Positions 1 to 8,546 of a stretch of DNA of 64,000 nt are shown one piece after another. The stretch is taken from assembly GCA_039177505.1 (NCBI GenBank), contig JBCDFR010000020.1, positions 1 to 64,000 on the forward strand, in the 5' to 3' direction. The stretch is from JABSQH01 sp039177505. Its GTDB lineage: Bacteria; Actinomycetota; Acidimicrobiia; Acidimicrobiales; Ilumatobacteraceae. The stretch's first letter is position 1, and every line of letters starts with the position of its first letter. The notes under the pieces are model-generated. The model had not been told where the DNA came from. It did no database searches and was given only the letters and a program-made list of their open reading frames with translations. Both the position numbers and the translations under genes were made by a program.

Positions 1-1551
1 CCGTTCCCCAGCGGCCGAATGTGGCAACCCGACACTGTCACGTCGATCGCCGACGCCGATTGGGGCGCAGTGTTCGGGCAGGCGGCCGGATTCGGTGCGA
101 TCGTCGTCGTCGCGATCGTCGCGCTGCTGCTCAACTACTCGGGCCTCGAGACCGCAATGCGCACCGACATCGACGTCGACGCCGAGCTGCGTCACACCGG
201 ACTCGGCAATCTCGTGAACGGAGCTGCCGGATGCCCGCCAGGGTTCGTGGCGTTCGGCATGTCGAGTCTGGGTCATCGCCTCGGAGCACGCACCAGGTCG
301 GGCATCATCGTGACGGCGGGCATCCTGGTCGCCGTGCTGGCGTTCGGTGCGGGATCGATCGCCCTCGTCCCACGACTCGTCGCCGGAGGATTCCTGGTCT
401 ACCTCGGACTGGGGTTACTGCGTGAGTGGCTGGTGGCGACGTGGACGCGGGTGTCGAAGGTCGACTACGCGCTGATCTGGTTGATCCTGTTGGCGATCGT
501 CACCATCGGCTTTCTCGCCGGGATCGCTCTCGGGGTCTTTGCGGCCATCGCGATCTTTCTCGTCGAGTACAGCCGTGTCGGGATCATCCGGACCACGACC
601 ACGCGTTCCCACTTCGCTAGCGATGCCGAGCGCCCGCTGCTCGACGAGCGTCTGCTCGCCGAGCGCGGTGACCGGATCGCGATCATCACGATCCAGGGCT
701 ACGTGTTCTTCGGTACGGCGCATTCGCTCGCCGACCGCGTTCGATCGATGTGGCGATCGGACTCATCGATTCGTTTCTTGGTGATCGATTTCCGATTGGT
801 GACAGGGATGGACGTGTCGGGCGTCGCGGCGTTCACGCGGCTGTGTCGCGACACTCGCATGGCCGACGTGACCGTGGCACTGACCGGTGTCTCCCCCGAC
901 GTGCGACGACAGCTCACACCGGAAGTGCTGCCGCCCGCGGGGGCCGACGAGTCGTCAGGTGTCGCATCGCTGTTCGCGACACTCGATGACGGCGTCCGTT
1001 GGGCCGAACAGCAGCAGCTCGACGACGTGGCAACAGCCGGTCTGGCCGACCCGACGCGGTCGGCGTTCGATGTGGTGCGCCGCCGACTCGGTCGACTCGA
1101 CGCCGACTCGGTCGATTGGCTCGATCAGTTGCAACCGACGCGCAGCCGACAGGTCGGCGATCTCGTCGGGATGTTCGACGCGTCGCTCGTGCGCCGCGAG
1201 TTCGTCAGCGGCGAGGCGTTGGCTGTGCAGGGCCGCGATGTTGCCGACCTCGTCGTGCTGGTCGATGGCTCCGCTGAATGGATCGAGTACGACGGCGAGG
1301 CCATCGTCGACCGGGGTCACGTGGCGCCGGGAAGTGACGTGATCGCACGAGACCTCTATGCCGGGGGTCGTAGCAGCCGCACCGTCATTGCCACTTCAGA
1401 CGGATCCGTACTCGTGTTACCGGCGGACGCGATCGACTCCCTCGATGCGGAGCATCCCGAGTTGGCAGCAGTGCTCCACCGGACAATGACCGAGCGGATC
1501 AGCTACCGCGCCTACCGGCTCGCCTCAGCCTCGCGGTTCCTCGCACGATGA
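1..1551 (+). CDS. SulP-family anion transporter with STAS and cNMP-like domains (5' truncated by window edge)
   Basis: The reading frame is open to base 1, so the true start lies outside the window; the ATG at 19 is internal. What remains is the C-terminal half of a SulP/SLC26-type membrane transporter (last membrane helices to about residue 185). A STAS domain follows from about residue 215 (FFGTAH, then the GMDVSG segment where STAS proteins carry their conserved serine). A cyclic-nucleotide-binding-like beta fold starts at about residue 395. That fold lacks the GE..R(S/T)A phosphate-binding cassette, so I would not expect it to bind cAMP. The stop overlaps the next gene in an ATGA, implying translational coupling to its paralogue. 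The family imports sulfate, bicarbonate or other anions; the substrate here is unknown. Confidence 0.85.
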   Translation, partial: PFPSGRMWQPDTVTSIADADWGAVFGQAAGFGAIVVVAIVALLLNYSGLETAMRTDIDVDAELRHTGLGNLVNGAAGCPPGFVAFGMSSLGHRLGARTRSGIIVTAGILVAVLAFGAGSIALVPRLVAGGFLVYLGLGLLREWLVATWTRVSKVDYALIWLILLAIVTIGFLAGIALGVFAAIAIFLVEYSRVGIIRTTTTRSHFASDAERPLLDERLLAERGDRIAIITIQGYVFFGTAHSLADRVRSMWRSDSSIRFLVIDFRLVTGMDVSGVAAFTRLCRDTRMADVTVALTGVSPDVRRQLTPEVLPPAGADESSGVASLFATLDDGVRWAEQQQLDDVATAGLADPTRSAFDVVRRRLGRLDADSVDWLDQLQPTRSRQVGDLVGMFDASLVRREFVSGEALAVQGRDVADLVVLVDGSAEWIEYDGEAIVDRGHVAPGSDVIARDLYAGGRSSRTVIATSDGSVLVLPADAIDSLDAEHPELAAVLHRTMTERISYRAYRLASASRFLAR

Positions 1552-3788
1552 GTCGATCGACGATCGGCGCACTGTGGCAGGGAGTCGTCAGCGGCGTGCT
1601 CGTGGTGCTCGTGGTCGGAGCAATCGCCGCGATGCTGTTCTCCGAGCCTCCGCTGCCGGACTTCGTCGCCTCGGGAACTGCGATGCTGCTCGCCGGGACG
1701 CTCGCGGCGACCCTGCTGATCGGCGCGTTCAGCGCCTTTACGCCGGCGATCGGCCGAGTGCAGGAAACGCCGGGTGCGGTGCTGGCATTCGTGGCCACTG
1801 CGACCGCATCGGCGATGGCCGGCGAGCCCGACGACACGGTGTTCGCCACGGTCGTCGCCGTGGTCACCATGACAACAGCGGCAACCGCTGCGATCATCTA
1901 TCTGATGGGCCGCTTTGGCCTCGGTCGACTGGCGCGGTTCATCCCGTACCAAGTGGGCGGCGGGTTCCTCGCCGGAACCGGGTGGTTGATCGCCGTCGGG
2001 GGGCTGGCGGTCAGCGCCGACGAGGGCCTCGACAGGCAGCTGCTCGACGGCTCGGCACTCGACCGCGCAGGACCTGCCGTCGTACTCGGAATCGTCATGT
2101 TGCTCGTCGCCCGTCGACAACCGACCATCGCAGTGTTCGTCGCGCTGTCGTTGTGCGCGGCGGCTGCGGTACACGTCTGGCACATCGTGTTCGGCGACGG
2201 GTTCAGCGGAGCACGCGACGAACGGTGGCTCCTCGGCCCGTACCCGGACGGACCGCTCGTCGACGCTGGAGCGATCACGATGTTGCCCGAAGCGAACTGG
2301 ACGGTCATCGGCGACCACTGGCCGTGGGTCGTGTCGGCGATCCTGATCACGCTGGTCGCGATCCAATTGAGCATCGCCCAGCTGGAGCTCGATCGCGGTG
2401 ACGACGTCGACATCGATCGCGAGCTCCGAACCGCAGGCACCGGCAACGCGGTGGCCGCATTCACCGCAAGTGCGCCGGTCTTCCTCGCGTCGACGCCGAC
2501 CTCGCTGGTCGGGCAGACCCGAGACCACGCCCGCCTACCGGTTGTCGGTGTCGCGGCAGTTGTCGTCCTCACGATTGCCGTCGGCGCCGATGTGCTCGCT
2601 GCGATCCCCCGCGCCGTCGCCGGTGGCCTGTTGATCTACTTCGGGCTGTCAATGGCCGTCGTTTGGCTCTGGGACAAACGGAACACGATGCCCCGAGCGG
2701 ACTACGCGTTGATCTGGCTGATCGCGCTGTCGATCGGCGTGCTCGGGGTGGTCGAGGGGATCGCAGTCGGCGTGCTCGCCGCGGCGGTGCGCTTCGTCGC
2801 CGACTACAGCCGGCGCAGCGTCGTGCGACGCGAGGCCACCCGTTCCGACGTCGCCACATCGACCATGCGAGCCTCCTTGGAGGAGCAGCTGCTCGAAGAC
2901 CGCGGCGACCGAATCGCCGTCGTCACGCTGCAGGGGCACATGTTCTTCGGCACCGCACACCGCCTCGCGTTGCGCATCCGGCAGCGGTTGGCGGAGCGGC
3001 CAACGATGCGGTATCTCGTGCTCGACATGCGCTTCGTCACGGGCATCGATGCATCCGCAACCGCGACGCTCGAACGCCTCCGGCAGCACACCGACGAAGC
3101 CGGGGTGACGGTGCTCGTGGCTGGACTCGACCCGACGATCGCCAACCGAGTCGAAGCCCGCATGACCCTCGCCAGAGACGACTCGACCCGAACACCCAAT
3201 TGGCGCGTCGAGCGCGACGTCGACTCGGCTCTTCGCTGGGCGGAGGAACAGGTGCTCGACGAGTTCACCTCCGCTGGGCTGTCCGCTCGATCGTCGTCGA
3301 CACTGGATGCTGCAGAGCGAGCGCTCACCCGAAGCGCGCCAGAAACCGACTGGCTCGACCAACTCGGCCCGATGGCCACACCGAAGATGTCGGCCGGTCA
3401 GCGAGCACTCCACGACGCGGTGACGACCGATGGATTCGAGCGCGGCGACGTGCTCGTCGAACAGGGCCAGTCCGTCGGCTGGCTGATCGTCATTCGCTCA
3501 GGAGATGTTGTCGCCGAGGATCGAGGGCCAGCTGGCGAGTTGCTCACGCGGGAGGTCGTCGACGTAGGCGCCGAGCCGATGGCTGCGGCGTTCTGGAGCG
3601 GCGAACCGGCGACGCGGCGACTCGTCGCTACGTCCGCCGGCTCGTGGTCGCGATTGAGCGCAGCGGCGGTCGAAGCACTCGAACGCGATCATCCAGATGT
3701 TGCGGTGGCGGTACTACGCGCCGCAGCTCGGCGGATGGCCAACGAGAGCGGACGGATGCACGACACCGCCCGCAACCTCCAACGCTGA
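1548..3788 (+). CDS. SulP-family anion transporter with STAS and C-terminal cNMP-like domain
   Basis: A 746-residue integral membrane transporter, full length for a SulP protein with an extra C-terminal domain. Hydrophobic helices fill residues 10-420. A STAS domain spans about 450-560 (HMFFGTAH, FVTGIDASAT), and a degenerate cyclic-nucleotide-binding fold lies at about 620-735, without a recognisable phosphate-binding cassette. It shares order and many residues with the upstream gene (YALIWLI, GDRIAVVTLQG, FFGTAH), so the pair is a tandem duplication. The ATG at 1548 overlaps the preceding stop by 4 bases. Compared with classical SulP proteins it has a shortened core and an acquired regulatory-looking tail. 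Substrate not predictable from sequence. Confidence 0.87.
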   Translation: MSRSTIGALWQGVVSGVLVVLVVGAIAAMLFSEPPLPDFVASGTAMLLAGTLAATLLIGAFSAFTPAIGRVQETPGAVLAFVATATASAMAGEPDDTVFATVVAVVTMTTAATAAIIYLMGRFGLGRLARFIPYQVGGGFLAGTGWLIAVGGLAVSADEGLDRQLLDGSALDRAGPAVVLGIVMLLVARRQPTIAVFVALSLCAAAAVHVWHIVFGDGFSGARDERWLLGPYPDGPLVDAGAITMLPEANWTVIGDHWPWVVSAILITLVAIQLSIAQLELDRGDDVDIDRELRTAGTGNAVAAFTASAPVFLASTPTSLVGQTRDHARLPVVGVAAVVVLTIAVGADVLAAIPRAVAGGLLIYFGLSMAVVWLWDKRNTMPRADYALIWLIALSIGVLGVVEGIAVGVLAAAVRFVADYSRRSVVRREATRSDVATSTMRASLEEQLLEDRGDRIAVVTLQGHMFFGTAHRLALRIRQRLAERPTMRYLVLDMRFVTGIDASATATLERLRQHTDEAGVTVLVAGLDPTIANRVEARMTLARDDSTRTPNWRVERDVDSALRWAEEQVLDEFTSAGLSARSSSTLDAAERALTRSAPETDWLDQLGPMATPKMSAGQRALHDAVTTDGFERGDVLVEQGQSVGWLIVIRSGDVVAEDRGPAGELLTREVVDVGAEPMAAAFWSGEPATRRLVATSAGSWSRLSAAAVEALERDHPDVAVAVLRAAARRMANESGRMHDTARNLQR

Positions 3789-3868
3789 CGCCAGAACGCA
3801 TACCGACGACGACGGCCTGCGCCCCAGTGCGGACCCCGATCACGTCCCGACACACTGGACGAATCGCG

Positions 3869-4528
3869 TCACACGTCGCGTGCTCGATGTCCAGCCCAGT
3901 ACGTCCAAGCGATCAATCCAGCAAAGATCAACCATGGAACGATGCGGTTGATGGCCAACGCGGTTCCCGTCGAGACCAATTGGATTACAACCACGCGCGC
4001 TGCGGCCTCCATGAGTCCGACGGTTCCCCAGACGATCGCGGCGAGCCGCCAGAACGATCGAGCCTCGATGAACCGGTCGTATTCGGCCTCCATCTCGGCT
4101 CCCGCTGCTGAGAAACGCCCACCCTGGAACGCCTGCGCGAAGTAGAACACGAGCGGTCGACGCATCCGAAGAGACATCAGCTGCGCCGTCGCGAACACCG
4201 CTGTCACGGCTGCTCCCTCGAGCAAGATCACCTTGGGGTCGTTGCTGAGCACGGCCAGCACGAGGCTCAGCGCGATCCCGCTGAGCACCACCACACCGAT
4301 GACCTCGATCCGCCGGCGGCGTTGCCAGTCCACGCACACGCCCACAGCGGGCGGCACTCCGGAGAGCACCAGCGACCAGACCTCAGAGATACCCGTGCGA
4401 CGAGCCACCTGAAACACGACGAGCGGGCCGACCACGTCGAGGAGCACCATTCGAACCGCAGCGAAACGCGTGCCAGCGCGCAGATCAGGCGTGCGCTCGG
4501 CCGGCAGGTCGTTGACCACCGCCGTCAC
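3869..4528 (-). CDS. VC0807-like integral membrane protein
   Basis: A 219-residue protein with about six hydrophobic segments and short charged loops (RRRR near residue 70). It resembles the VC0807 family of membrane proteins, which have no settled function and are loosely related to septation protein A-like proteins. GTG start at 4528. It diverges from the PadR regulator gene at 4573 across a 44-bp gap that contains a perfect palindrome only 5 bp from this start codon. The simplest reading is that the PadR protein controls both genes. A soluble loop near residues 140-155 carries many acidic and aromatic residues. Family assignment is from overall pattern, moderate certainty. Confidence 0.65.
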   Translation of the reverse strand: MTAVVNDLPAERTPDLRAGTRFAAVRMVLLDVVGPLVVFQVARRTGISEVWSLVLSGVPPAVGVCVDWQRRRRIEVIGVVVLSGIALSLVLAVLSNDPKVILLEGAAVTAVFATAQLMSLRMRRPLVFYFAQAFQGGRFSAAGAEMEAEYDRFIEARSFWRLAAIVWGTVGLMEAAARVVVIQLVSTGTALAINRIVPWLIFAGLIAWTYWAGHRARDV

Positions 4529-4532
4529 TCTA

Positions 4533-4549
4533 TAGTCTCGACGAGACTA
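4533..4549. promoter_or_regulatory. Perfect 17-bp palindrome, candidate PadR operator
   Basis: TAGTCTCGACGAGACTA is a perfect inverted repeat (8-bp arms around a single A) in the 44-bp gap between the divergent VC0807-like and PadR genes. It sits 5 bp from the minus-strand start and 24 bp from the plus-strand start. PadR-family repressors are commonly autoregulated through palindromes in such divergent intergenic regions. Seen directly; regulator assignment is inferred. Confidence 0.6.
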
Positions 4550-4572
4550 GGTGGACCGGATACGGTCGGGAC

Positions 4573-5184
4573 GTGCCGAGTCGACAGCTGACACCAACGT
4601 CGTACACCCTGCTCGGGTACCTCTCGATCACCCCGATGTCCGGATACGACCTGGCCACTGCGATCCATGGCTCTGTCGCCCAGTTCTGGCCGGTGTCGAA
4701 GAGTCAGATCTACAAAGAGCTCCCCCAGCTCGAAGCGGACCGGCTGATCGTAGGCACCGACGTCAGTCAACAACTGCGCCCCGACAAGCGGGTCTACGAC
4801 ACCACCAACGCCGGCCTCATCGAGCTCGATCGCTGGCTCGCCGACGACGATCTGCCACCTGCGGTGGCCCGAATCCCCGAGCTCCTCAAGCTGTTCTTCG
4901 GCCATCGGATGAGCCACGAGGCAATTCGCTCGATGCTGCTGACCGAACGAGCAGCGCAGCTCGAGGCGATGACCAGATTCGAGGCCGTCATCGATCACCT
5001 CGATTCCGAACCCTCAGCGCGGTACGTCAGAGCGACCGCTCGCTATGGGTTGCTCGCCGGCGAGGCGTGGATCAGGTGGGCCGACGAAACACTCGCCGAT
5101 CTCGAGCGCGACCCGATCGACGCGACGCCTGGTCTCGACCTCGCCGAGTTCATTCGCGCCGTTCCACCTCGCACTGCCACCTGA
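4573..5184 (+). CDS. PadR-family transcriptional regulator
   Basis: A 203-residue protein beginning at a GTG. Residues 5-85 form a PadR-type winged helix: the TSYTLLGYLSI opening, MSGYDL, WPVSKSQIYKELPQLE as recognition helix, then a wing and YDTTNAG. The remainder is the PadR C-terminal helical dimerisation region (Vir_C family type, about residues 100-180). PadR proteins usually repress a neighbouring membrane or detoxification gene and release on ligand binding. The divergent VC0807-like gene and the palindrome between them make that gene the likely target. The ligand is unknown. It converges with the amine oxidase gene downstream. Confidence 0.88.
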   Translation: MPSRQLTPTSYTLLGYLSITPMSGYDLATAIHGSVAQFWPVSKSQIYKELPQLEADRLIVGTDVSQQLRPDKRVYDTTNAGLIELDRWLADDDLPPAVARIPELLKLFFGHRMSHEAIRSMLLTERAAQLEAMTRFEAVIDHLDSEPSARYVRATARYGLLAGEAWIRWADETLADLERDPIDATPGLDLAEFIRAVPPRTAT

Positions 5185-5254
5185 CGTCGACGGCCCACGA
5201 TCGGATGGTTGGGTGTCGATGCCCAGCACAGCGAGCCGCACACCACACCATTCG

Positions 5255-6340
5255 TCACATTGGCGGCGACCCGACGATTACGGCAACGGTGCGCTCGGCT
5301 GCAGCGAGTGCGCCCTCGATGTGTCCAGGCGCCTCGGGTGATGTCTCGGTCGACGTCCAGTGCAGCCGGCCTCCCATCCCGGCGATCTGCCACACCGCGT
5401 GGCCGTAGGTCTCGTACCGGTGCAGCGCCTCAACGCCCGGCGGCGACGTGTCGGGCTGGGCGCTCCAGTCGGTGATGATGATGTCGATCGGGTCGTTCGC
5501 GGCGGCGCCGAACATCTCGATGAGTTGGGCGCGCACCTCGTGCTCATTGACCGGTTCAGCCGATGATCGATTCGGAGCGAAGCCGATCAATACGGCGGGC
5601 TCTCCGTCGGGCCCACTCATGTCGTGCAGTTCACGCATCGGGCCGATGTGGCTGATCCCGCTGCCGGACAACCCCTGAGCGCGCCAGAACGGTTCAGAGA
5701 AGTGAACGATGACCTTCGTCGTCGAGCCCATCCACACCGGCGTGGCAGCAGCGATGCTCCGGAGGCGGTCGGGCAGGCCGGGATCAAAACCGATGCGATG
5801 GACGGCGAGCGCGGGAGGCAGTGCGATCGCGACGTGGTCGGCTTCGACCTCGTGCACTCCGGCGGTCGGATCGCCGTACCGCACCAGGAGTCGTTCGCCA
5901 CGAACCTCGACCTCGTGGACGAGGGCTCCGAGCCGCACGACGTCGCTTGGCAGCTGGGCCGCAACGGCAGCCGCGAGCGACTCCGCGCCGTTGGTGAATC
6001 GGTACGAAGGAACGTCGATCGGGTTGCCCTGTATGCGCTGAGCGTGTGGCCGGTCGTGATACGTCGCATCGCCGGCAATGAACTGGTCGTGCGTCGCGAC
6101 GGCGAGTTCGTCGACGAGCCGTGCGACGCGATGTTCGCCCGGCCAGTACCAGGTGGCGCCTGCATCGACCCGCTGCCCGGTGCTCGTGAGGCGGCGGCTC
6201 CACAGTCGACCGCCGACGCGATCGCGCGCCTCGAACACGACAACGGATCGACCTTTGCGAAACAACTCGCGCGCCACCGCCAGCCCGGCGATACCCGCGC
6301 CCACGACGGCTACCTCGTAACGCTCGCTCGCCCGCATCAT
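5255..6340 (-). CDS. FAD-dependent amine oxidase / NAD(P)-binding flavoprotein
   Basis: A 361-residue flavoprotein of the monoamine-oxidase-like family. The N-terminal Rossmann motif GAGIAG (residues 14-19) is followed by the acidic residue that binds FAD ribose (VVVFEARDRVGGR, a typical amine-oxidase signature). A C-terminal FAD-contact motif (AVWQIAGMGGRLHWTSTE) precedes the end. It oxidises an amine or a similar C-N or C-C bond with O2 as acceptor. It is shorter than animal MAO (about 520 residues) but typical of bacterial small members. Two consecutive ATG codons mark the start. No signal peptide, so cytoplasmic. Substrate not predictable. Confidence 0.85.
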   Translation of the reverse strand: MMRASERYEVAVVGAGIAGLAVARELFRKGRSVVVFEARDRVGGRLWSRRLTSTGQRVDAGATWYWPGEHRVARLVDELAVATHDQFIAGDATYHDRPHAQRIQGNPIDVPSYRFTNGAESLAAAVAAQLPSDVVRLGALVHEVEVRGERLLVRYGDPTAGVHEVEADHVAIALPPALAVHRIGFDPGLPDRLRSIAAATPVWMGSTTKVIVHFSEPFWRAQGLSGSGISHIGPMRELHDMSGPDGEPAVLIGFAPNRSSAEPVNEHEVRAQLIEMFGAAANDPIDIIITDWSAQPDTSPPGVEALHRYETYGHAVWQIAGMGGRLHWTSTETSPEAPGHIEGALAAAERTVAVIVGSPPM

Positions 6341-6387
6341 CGGTGTTCGTTTCGACCACCGTCAGCGATGGCGGTCGTTGCGTGCGC

Positions 6388-6600
6388 TCATAGCTCGACG
6401 AGCAGCTTCGCTGTGTACTCTCGGGTGAACAGCAAGTTGACGCCGTCGACGGCACTCCCCAGACCGTGAAGGGTGTGCGCCCGGTACTGCAGTTGTGCGG
6501 ACATGAACAGTTCCATCAGCTCGATGCATGTGCGTCTGCCGGAGCAGCATCTCCCGGTCGGACACCGACGGGATCCTAGGGAATGGAGTCTGACGTCCAA
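6388..6600 (-). other. Small open frame in the amine oxidase / oxygenase gap, doubtful gene
   Basis: The 284-bp gap between two minus-strand genes holds one open frame of 70 codons. Its last 38 codons (from an ATG at 6504) read like ordinary protein (GLGSAVDGVNLLFTREYTAK), while the first half is Arg/Cys-rich and looks non-coding. It could be a short gene, or the degraded end of a lost one. I recognise no family, and there is no convincing ribosome-binding site. Confidence 0.2.
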
Positions 6601-6624
6601 AGTCGCAGCCCACCACTCAGCGGT

Positions 6625-7602
6625 TCAGAACGGCGCCCAGGAATCTTGCGCCTCGTGCGACTGAGTCCATCGCTCGTGGGCACTCGCCGGCTGATCGACG
6701 AGCTGCTGTGGCGGCACACTCCCGCTGGAACCATTGAGCCACAGCACGAGGTTGGTCCGCTCGCCCGACGTGATCGGCTGTGCCGTGTGCGGAACGTTGC
6801 CTCGGTGGATCATCGCGGTGCCGGGCTCGAACGACAGCGCCGTCACATCGCCTGTCGCCGGGTCGAGGAAGTCGACGGTCGAACCGGTGAACTCCTCACC
6901 CGGGAGGTTCGCATTGATGTTCAGCGTCACCGTCGAGGCGTCGGTGTGCGGGCGGATCGACGTGTCAGTGTCCGGCCGGTAGTGGATGGAGAACCCGAAC
7001 GACTGCGAGTCGTACCCGACGATGTCGGGGAACAGCAGCCGGGCGATCGGGCGCATGTACGAGTCGATAACCAGGCGATAGAAGCGCTGGAACGAGGGCG
7101 CCGCAAGGGAGCCGTCGGAGCGCAGATCGAGCATTGCTCCCTGCCGATTCAACACGATGCCGTACGGCGGCCGCAGTGGCACGCCTGCGTCCCACACGTC
7201 GCCGAGATAGGTGCGCAGCGTGGCGATGCGATCGGGATCGAAGAATTGGAACGAGAACACCCCAGGAGCGGCCTCGTGGACGAGGTTCCGTACGGCCGAC
7301 TCGGTGGTCGGGTCCCCCCACGCACTGGCAACAGCGCCGCGCAGTGCCGGGTCGATGATGACGGAGTCGTCGAGTTCGACGTGGCGTGCCGAATCCCAGT
7401 CGGCCCATGCGTCGCGAAGGAGCTGGCGATGATCGGCCCAGAACGCCGCGACGGAACGATCGCGGCGCAGTACGGCGGCGCGTCCGGGAGTGTTGAGCGC
7501 CCTGGCGATCTCGAGGGCGGTGCCGGTGGTCGTGGTCGTAGTGGTGGCGGTCGCAGTGGTGGGAGTGTGTTGTGCAGACATCATGGGAGTCGTCTCGGGC
7601 AT
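6625..7602 (-). CDS. 2-oxoglutarate/Fe(II)-dependent oxygenase
   Basis: A 325-residue protein from the ATG at 7602. The double-stranded beta-helix carries the iron triad as H219-x-D221 (in RPHTDAS) and a distal His (H272 in NVPHTAQP, or H266). R282 in ERTNLVLW is positioned to bind the 2-oxoglutarate carboxylate. A low-complexity Thr/Ala stretch at residues 13-29 precedes the folded part and is probably a disordered leader. The start overlaps the upstream SDR stop as TGATG, so the two genes are translationally coupled and probably act on one substrate. The family hydroxylates or desaturates small molecules or proteins with O2; the substrate is not predictable. Confidence 0.85.
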   Translation of the reverse strand: MPETTPMMSAQHTPTTATATTTTTTTGTALEIARALNTPGRAAVLRRDRSVAAFWADHRQLLRDAWADWDSARHVELDDSVIIDPALRGAVASAWGDPTTESAVRNLVHEAAPGVFSFQFFDPDRIATLRTYLGDVWDAGVPLRPPYGIVLNRQGAMLDLRSDGSLAAPSFQRFYRLVIDSYMRPIARLLFPDIVGYDSQSFGFSIHYRPDTDTSIRPHTDASTVTLNINANLPGEEFTGSTVDFLDPATGDVTALSFEPGTAMIHRGNVPHTAQPITSGERTNLVLWLNGSSGSVPPQQLVDQPASAHERWTQSHEAQDSWAPF

Positions 7603-8408
7603 CAAGTGGCGATCGCGGCGATGCTCGACTCGATGAGGTCGACGATCGCAGAATTCTTATGGGGATCGAGGGCGTCGGGGTGTGGGTCGGCGAACCGCCG
7701 TGCGTCGTTGTCGAAGTACCGACCCGATGCCTGCGCGAATTCCGCCGACGTCGCGGCCCGGGTGAGGATGTCGACTCCGATCTCGACGTCGTTGCCTGCT
7801 GTGCCGTATGCGTCCTTGACCATCTTGGTGCCGAGGAACGAGCCCGGGTTGACGGCGATCACGGTCGGTCCGTGTGCACCGAGTTCGTCGGCGAGGTGGC
7901 GCGACCACATGGTCAAGGCGAGCTTGCTCTGCGCGTAGGCGGCGCCGTCGTCGAGCGGCATCCGCCCGGTCAACCCGGCGCCGTCGACCGGCGCCTGTGC
8001 GGCAGAAGACAGATTGACGACCCGGCCCTCGGGTTGGAGTAGCGGCACGAGGCGCCGGGTCAACACGTACGGGGCGACCGTGTTGACCATGAAGCGGACG
8101 TCGAGCCCATTCGCAGCGACGGTGTTGGGGACGCGGAAAACGCCGGCGTTGTTGATGAGCACATCGAGGCGCTCACGGCCGGCGACCTCGGCGGCGAGAC
8201 GCTCCACGTTGTCGAGGTCGGACAGATCGGCCTGAAACCGCTCGACGGCACCAGCGCCGCCGACGGCGCGGACCGCTTCTTCGGCCGCGAGCAACTTCTG
8301 CTCGCTTCGACCGTGCAGGAGCACGTCGTGGTGCTGGCGAGCGAGCGACTTCGCGGTTTCGAGGCCGATGCCGTCGGTCGCGCCGGTGATCAGAATGGTG
8401 GCAGTCAT
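7602..8408 (-). CDS. Short-chain dehydrogenase/reductase (retinol-dehydrogenase-like)
   Basis: A 268-residue classical SDR. It has the nucleotide-binding motif TGATDGIG (residues 8-15), NNAG (87-90), catalytic Ser (134/135) and Y158-x3-K162 (YAQSK). Cofactor preference is probably NADP(H), since basic residues follow the second strand (HGRSEQK). It reduces or oxidises an alcohol/carbonyl pair. It is the first gene of a two-gene operon with the 2OG-Fe(II) oxygenase and is divergent from an HxlR regulator. The 138-bp gap between them carries three direct repeats and a palindrome, so HxlR control is likely. Confidence 0.9.
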   Translation of the reverse strand: MTATILITGATDGIGLETAKSLARQHHDVLLHGRSEQKLLAAEEAVRAVGGAGAVERFQADLSDLDNVERLAAEVAGRERLDVLINNAGVFRVPNTVAANGLDVRFMVNTVAPYVLTRRLVPLLQPEGRVVNLSSAAQAPVDGAGLTGRMPLDDGAAYAQSKLALTMWSRHLADELGAHGPTVIAVNPGSFLGTKMVKDAYGTAGNDVEIGVDILTRAATSAEFAQASGRYFDNDARRFADPHPDALDPHKNSAIVDLIESSIAAIAT

Positions 8409-8428
8409 CGAGGTCCTGTTGTCGAGAT

Positions 8429-8466
8429 GTCTTCAGGGGGGTCTTCAAGGGGTGTCTTCAGGGGTT
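8429..8466. repeat. Three direct repeats GTCTTCARGGGG upstream of the SDR operon
   Basis: Copies begin at 8429, 8441 and 8455 (12- and 14-bp spacing), 20-58 bp upstream of the SDR start. Copies one and two match GTCTTCARGGGG completely; the third ends in T instead of the last G. Evenly phased short direct repeats between divergent genes suggest a multi-site operator, possibly for the adjacent HxlR protein. Regulator assignment is inference. Confidence 0.5.
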
Positions 8467-8487
8467 GGCGGCAACCGTGTGGGGTTG

Positions 8488-8499
8488 CGTTGCGCAACG
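8488..8499. promoter_or_regulatory. 12-bp perfect palindrome CGTTGCGCAACG
   Basis: A self-complementary CGTTGCGCAACG lies 48 bp upstream of the HxlR start and within the divergent SDR/HxlR intergenic region. It is a second candidate operator in that gap beside the GTCTTCARGGGG repeats. Binding partner unknown. Confidence 0.35.
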
Positions 8500-8546
8500 A
8501 GTTCGATCATCATCGGTATGGTTTCCGATCGCAAGAAGGCACCTTT

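Noticed and set aside
3789..3868. Searched for a terminator between the convergent SulP and VC0807-like genes
   Set aside because: No inverted repeat of convincing length is visible in these 80 bases.
7520..7570. Thr-codon-rich run at the oxygenase N-terminus taken for a frameshift or phase-variable repeat
   Set aside because: Codons vary (ACC, ACT, ACG) and the unit is not a uniform short tandem repeat; it reads as a disordered leader.
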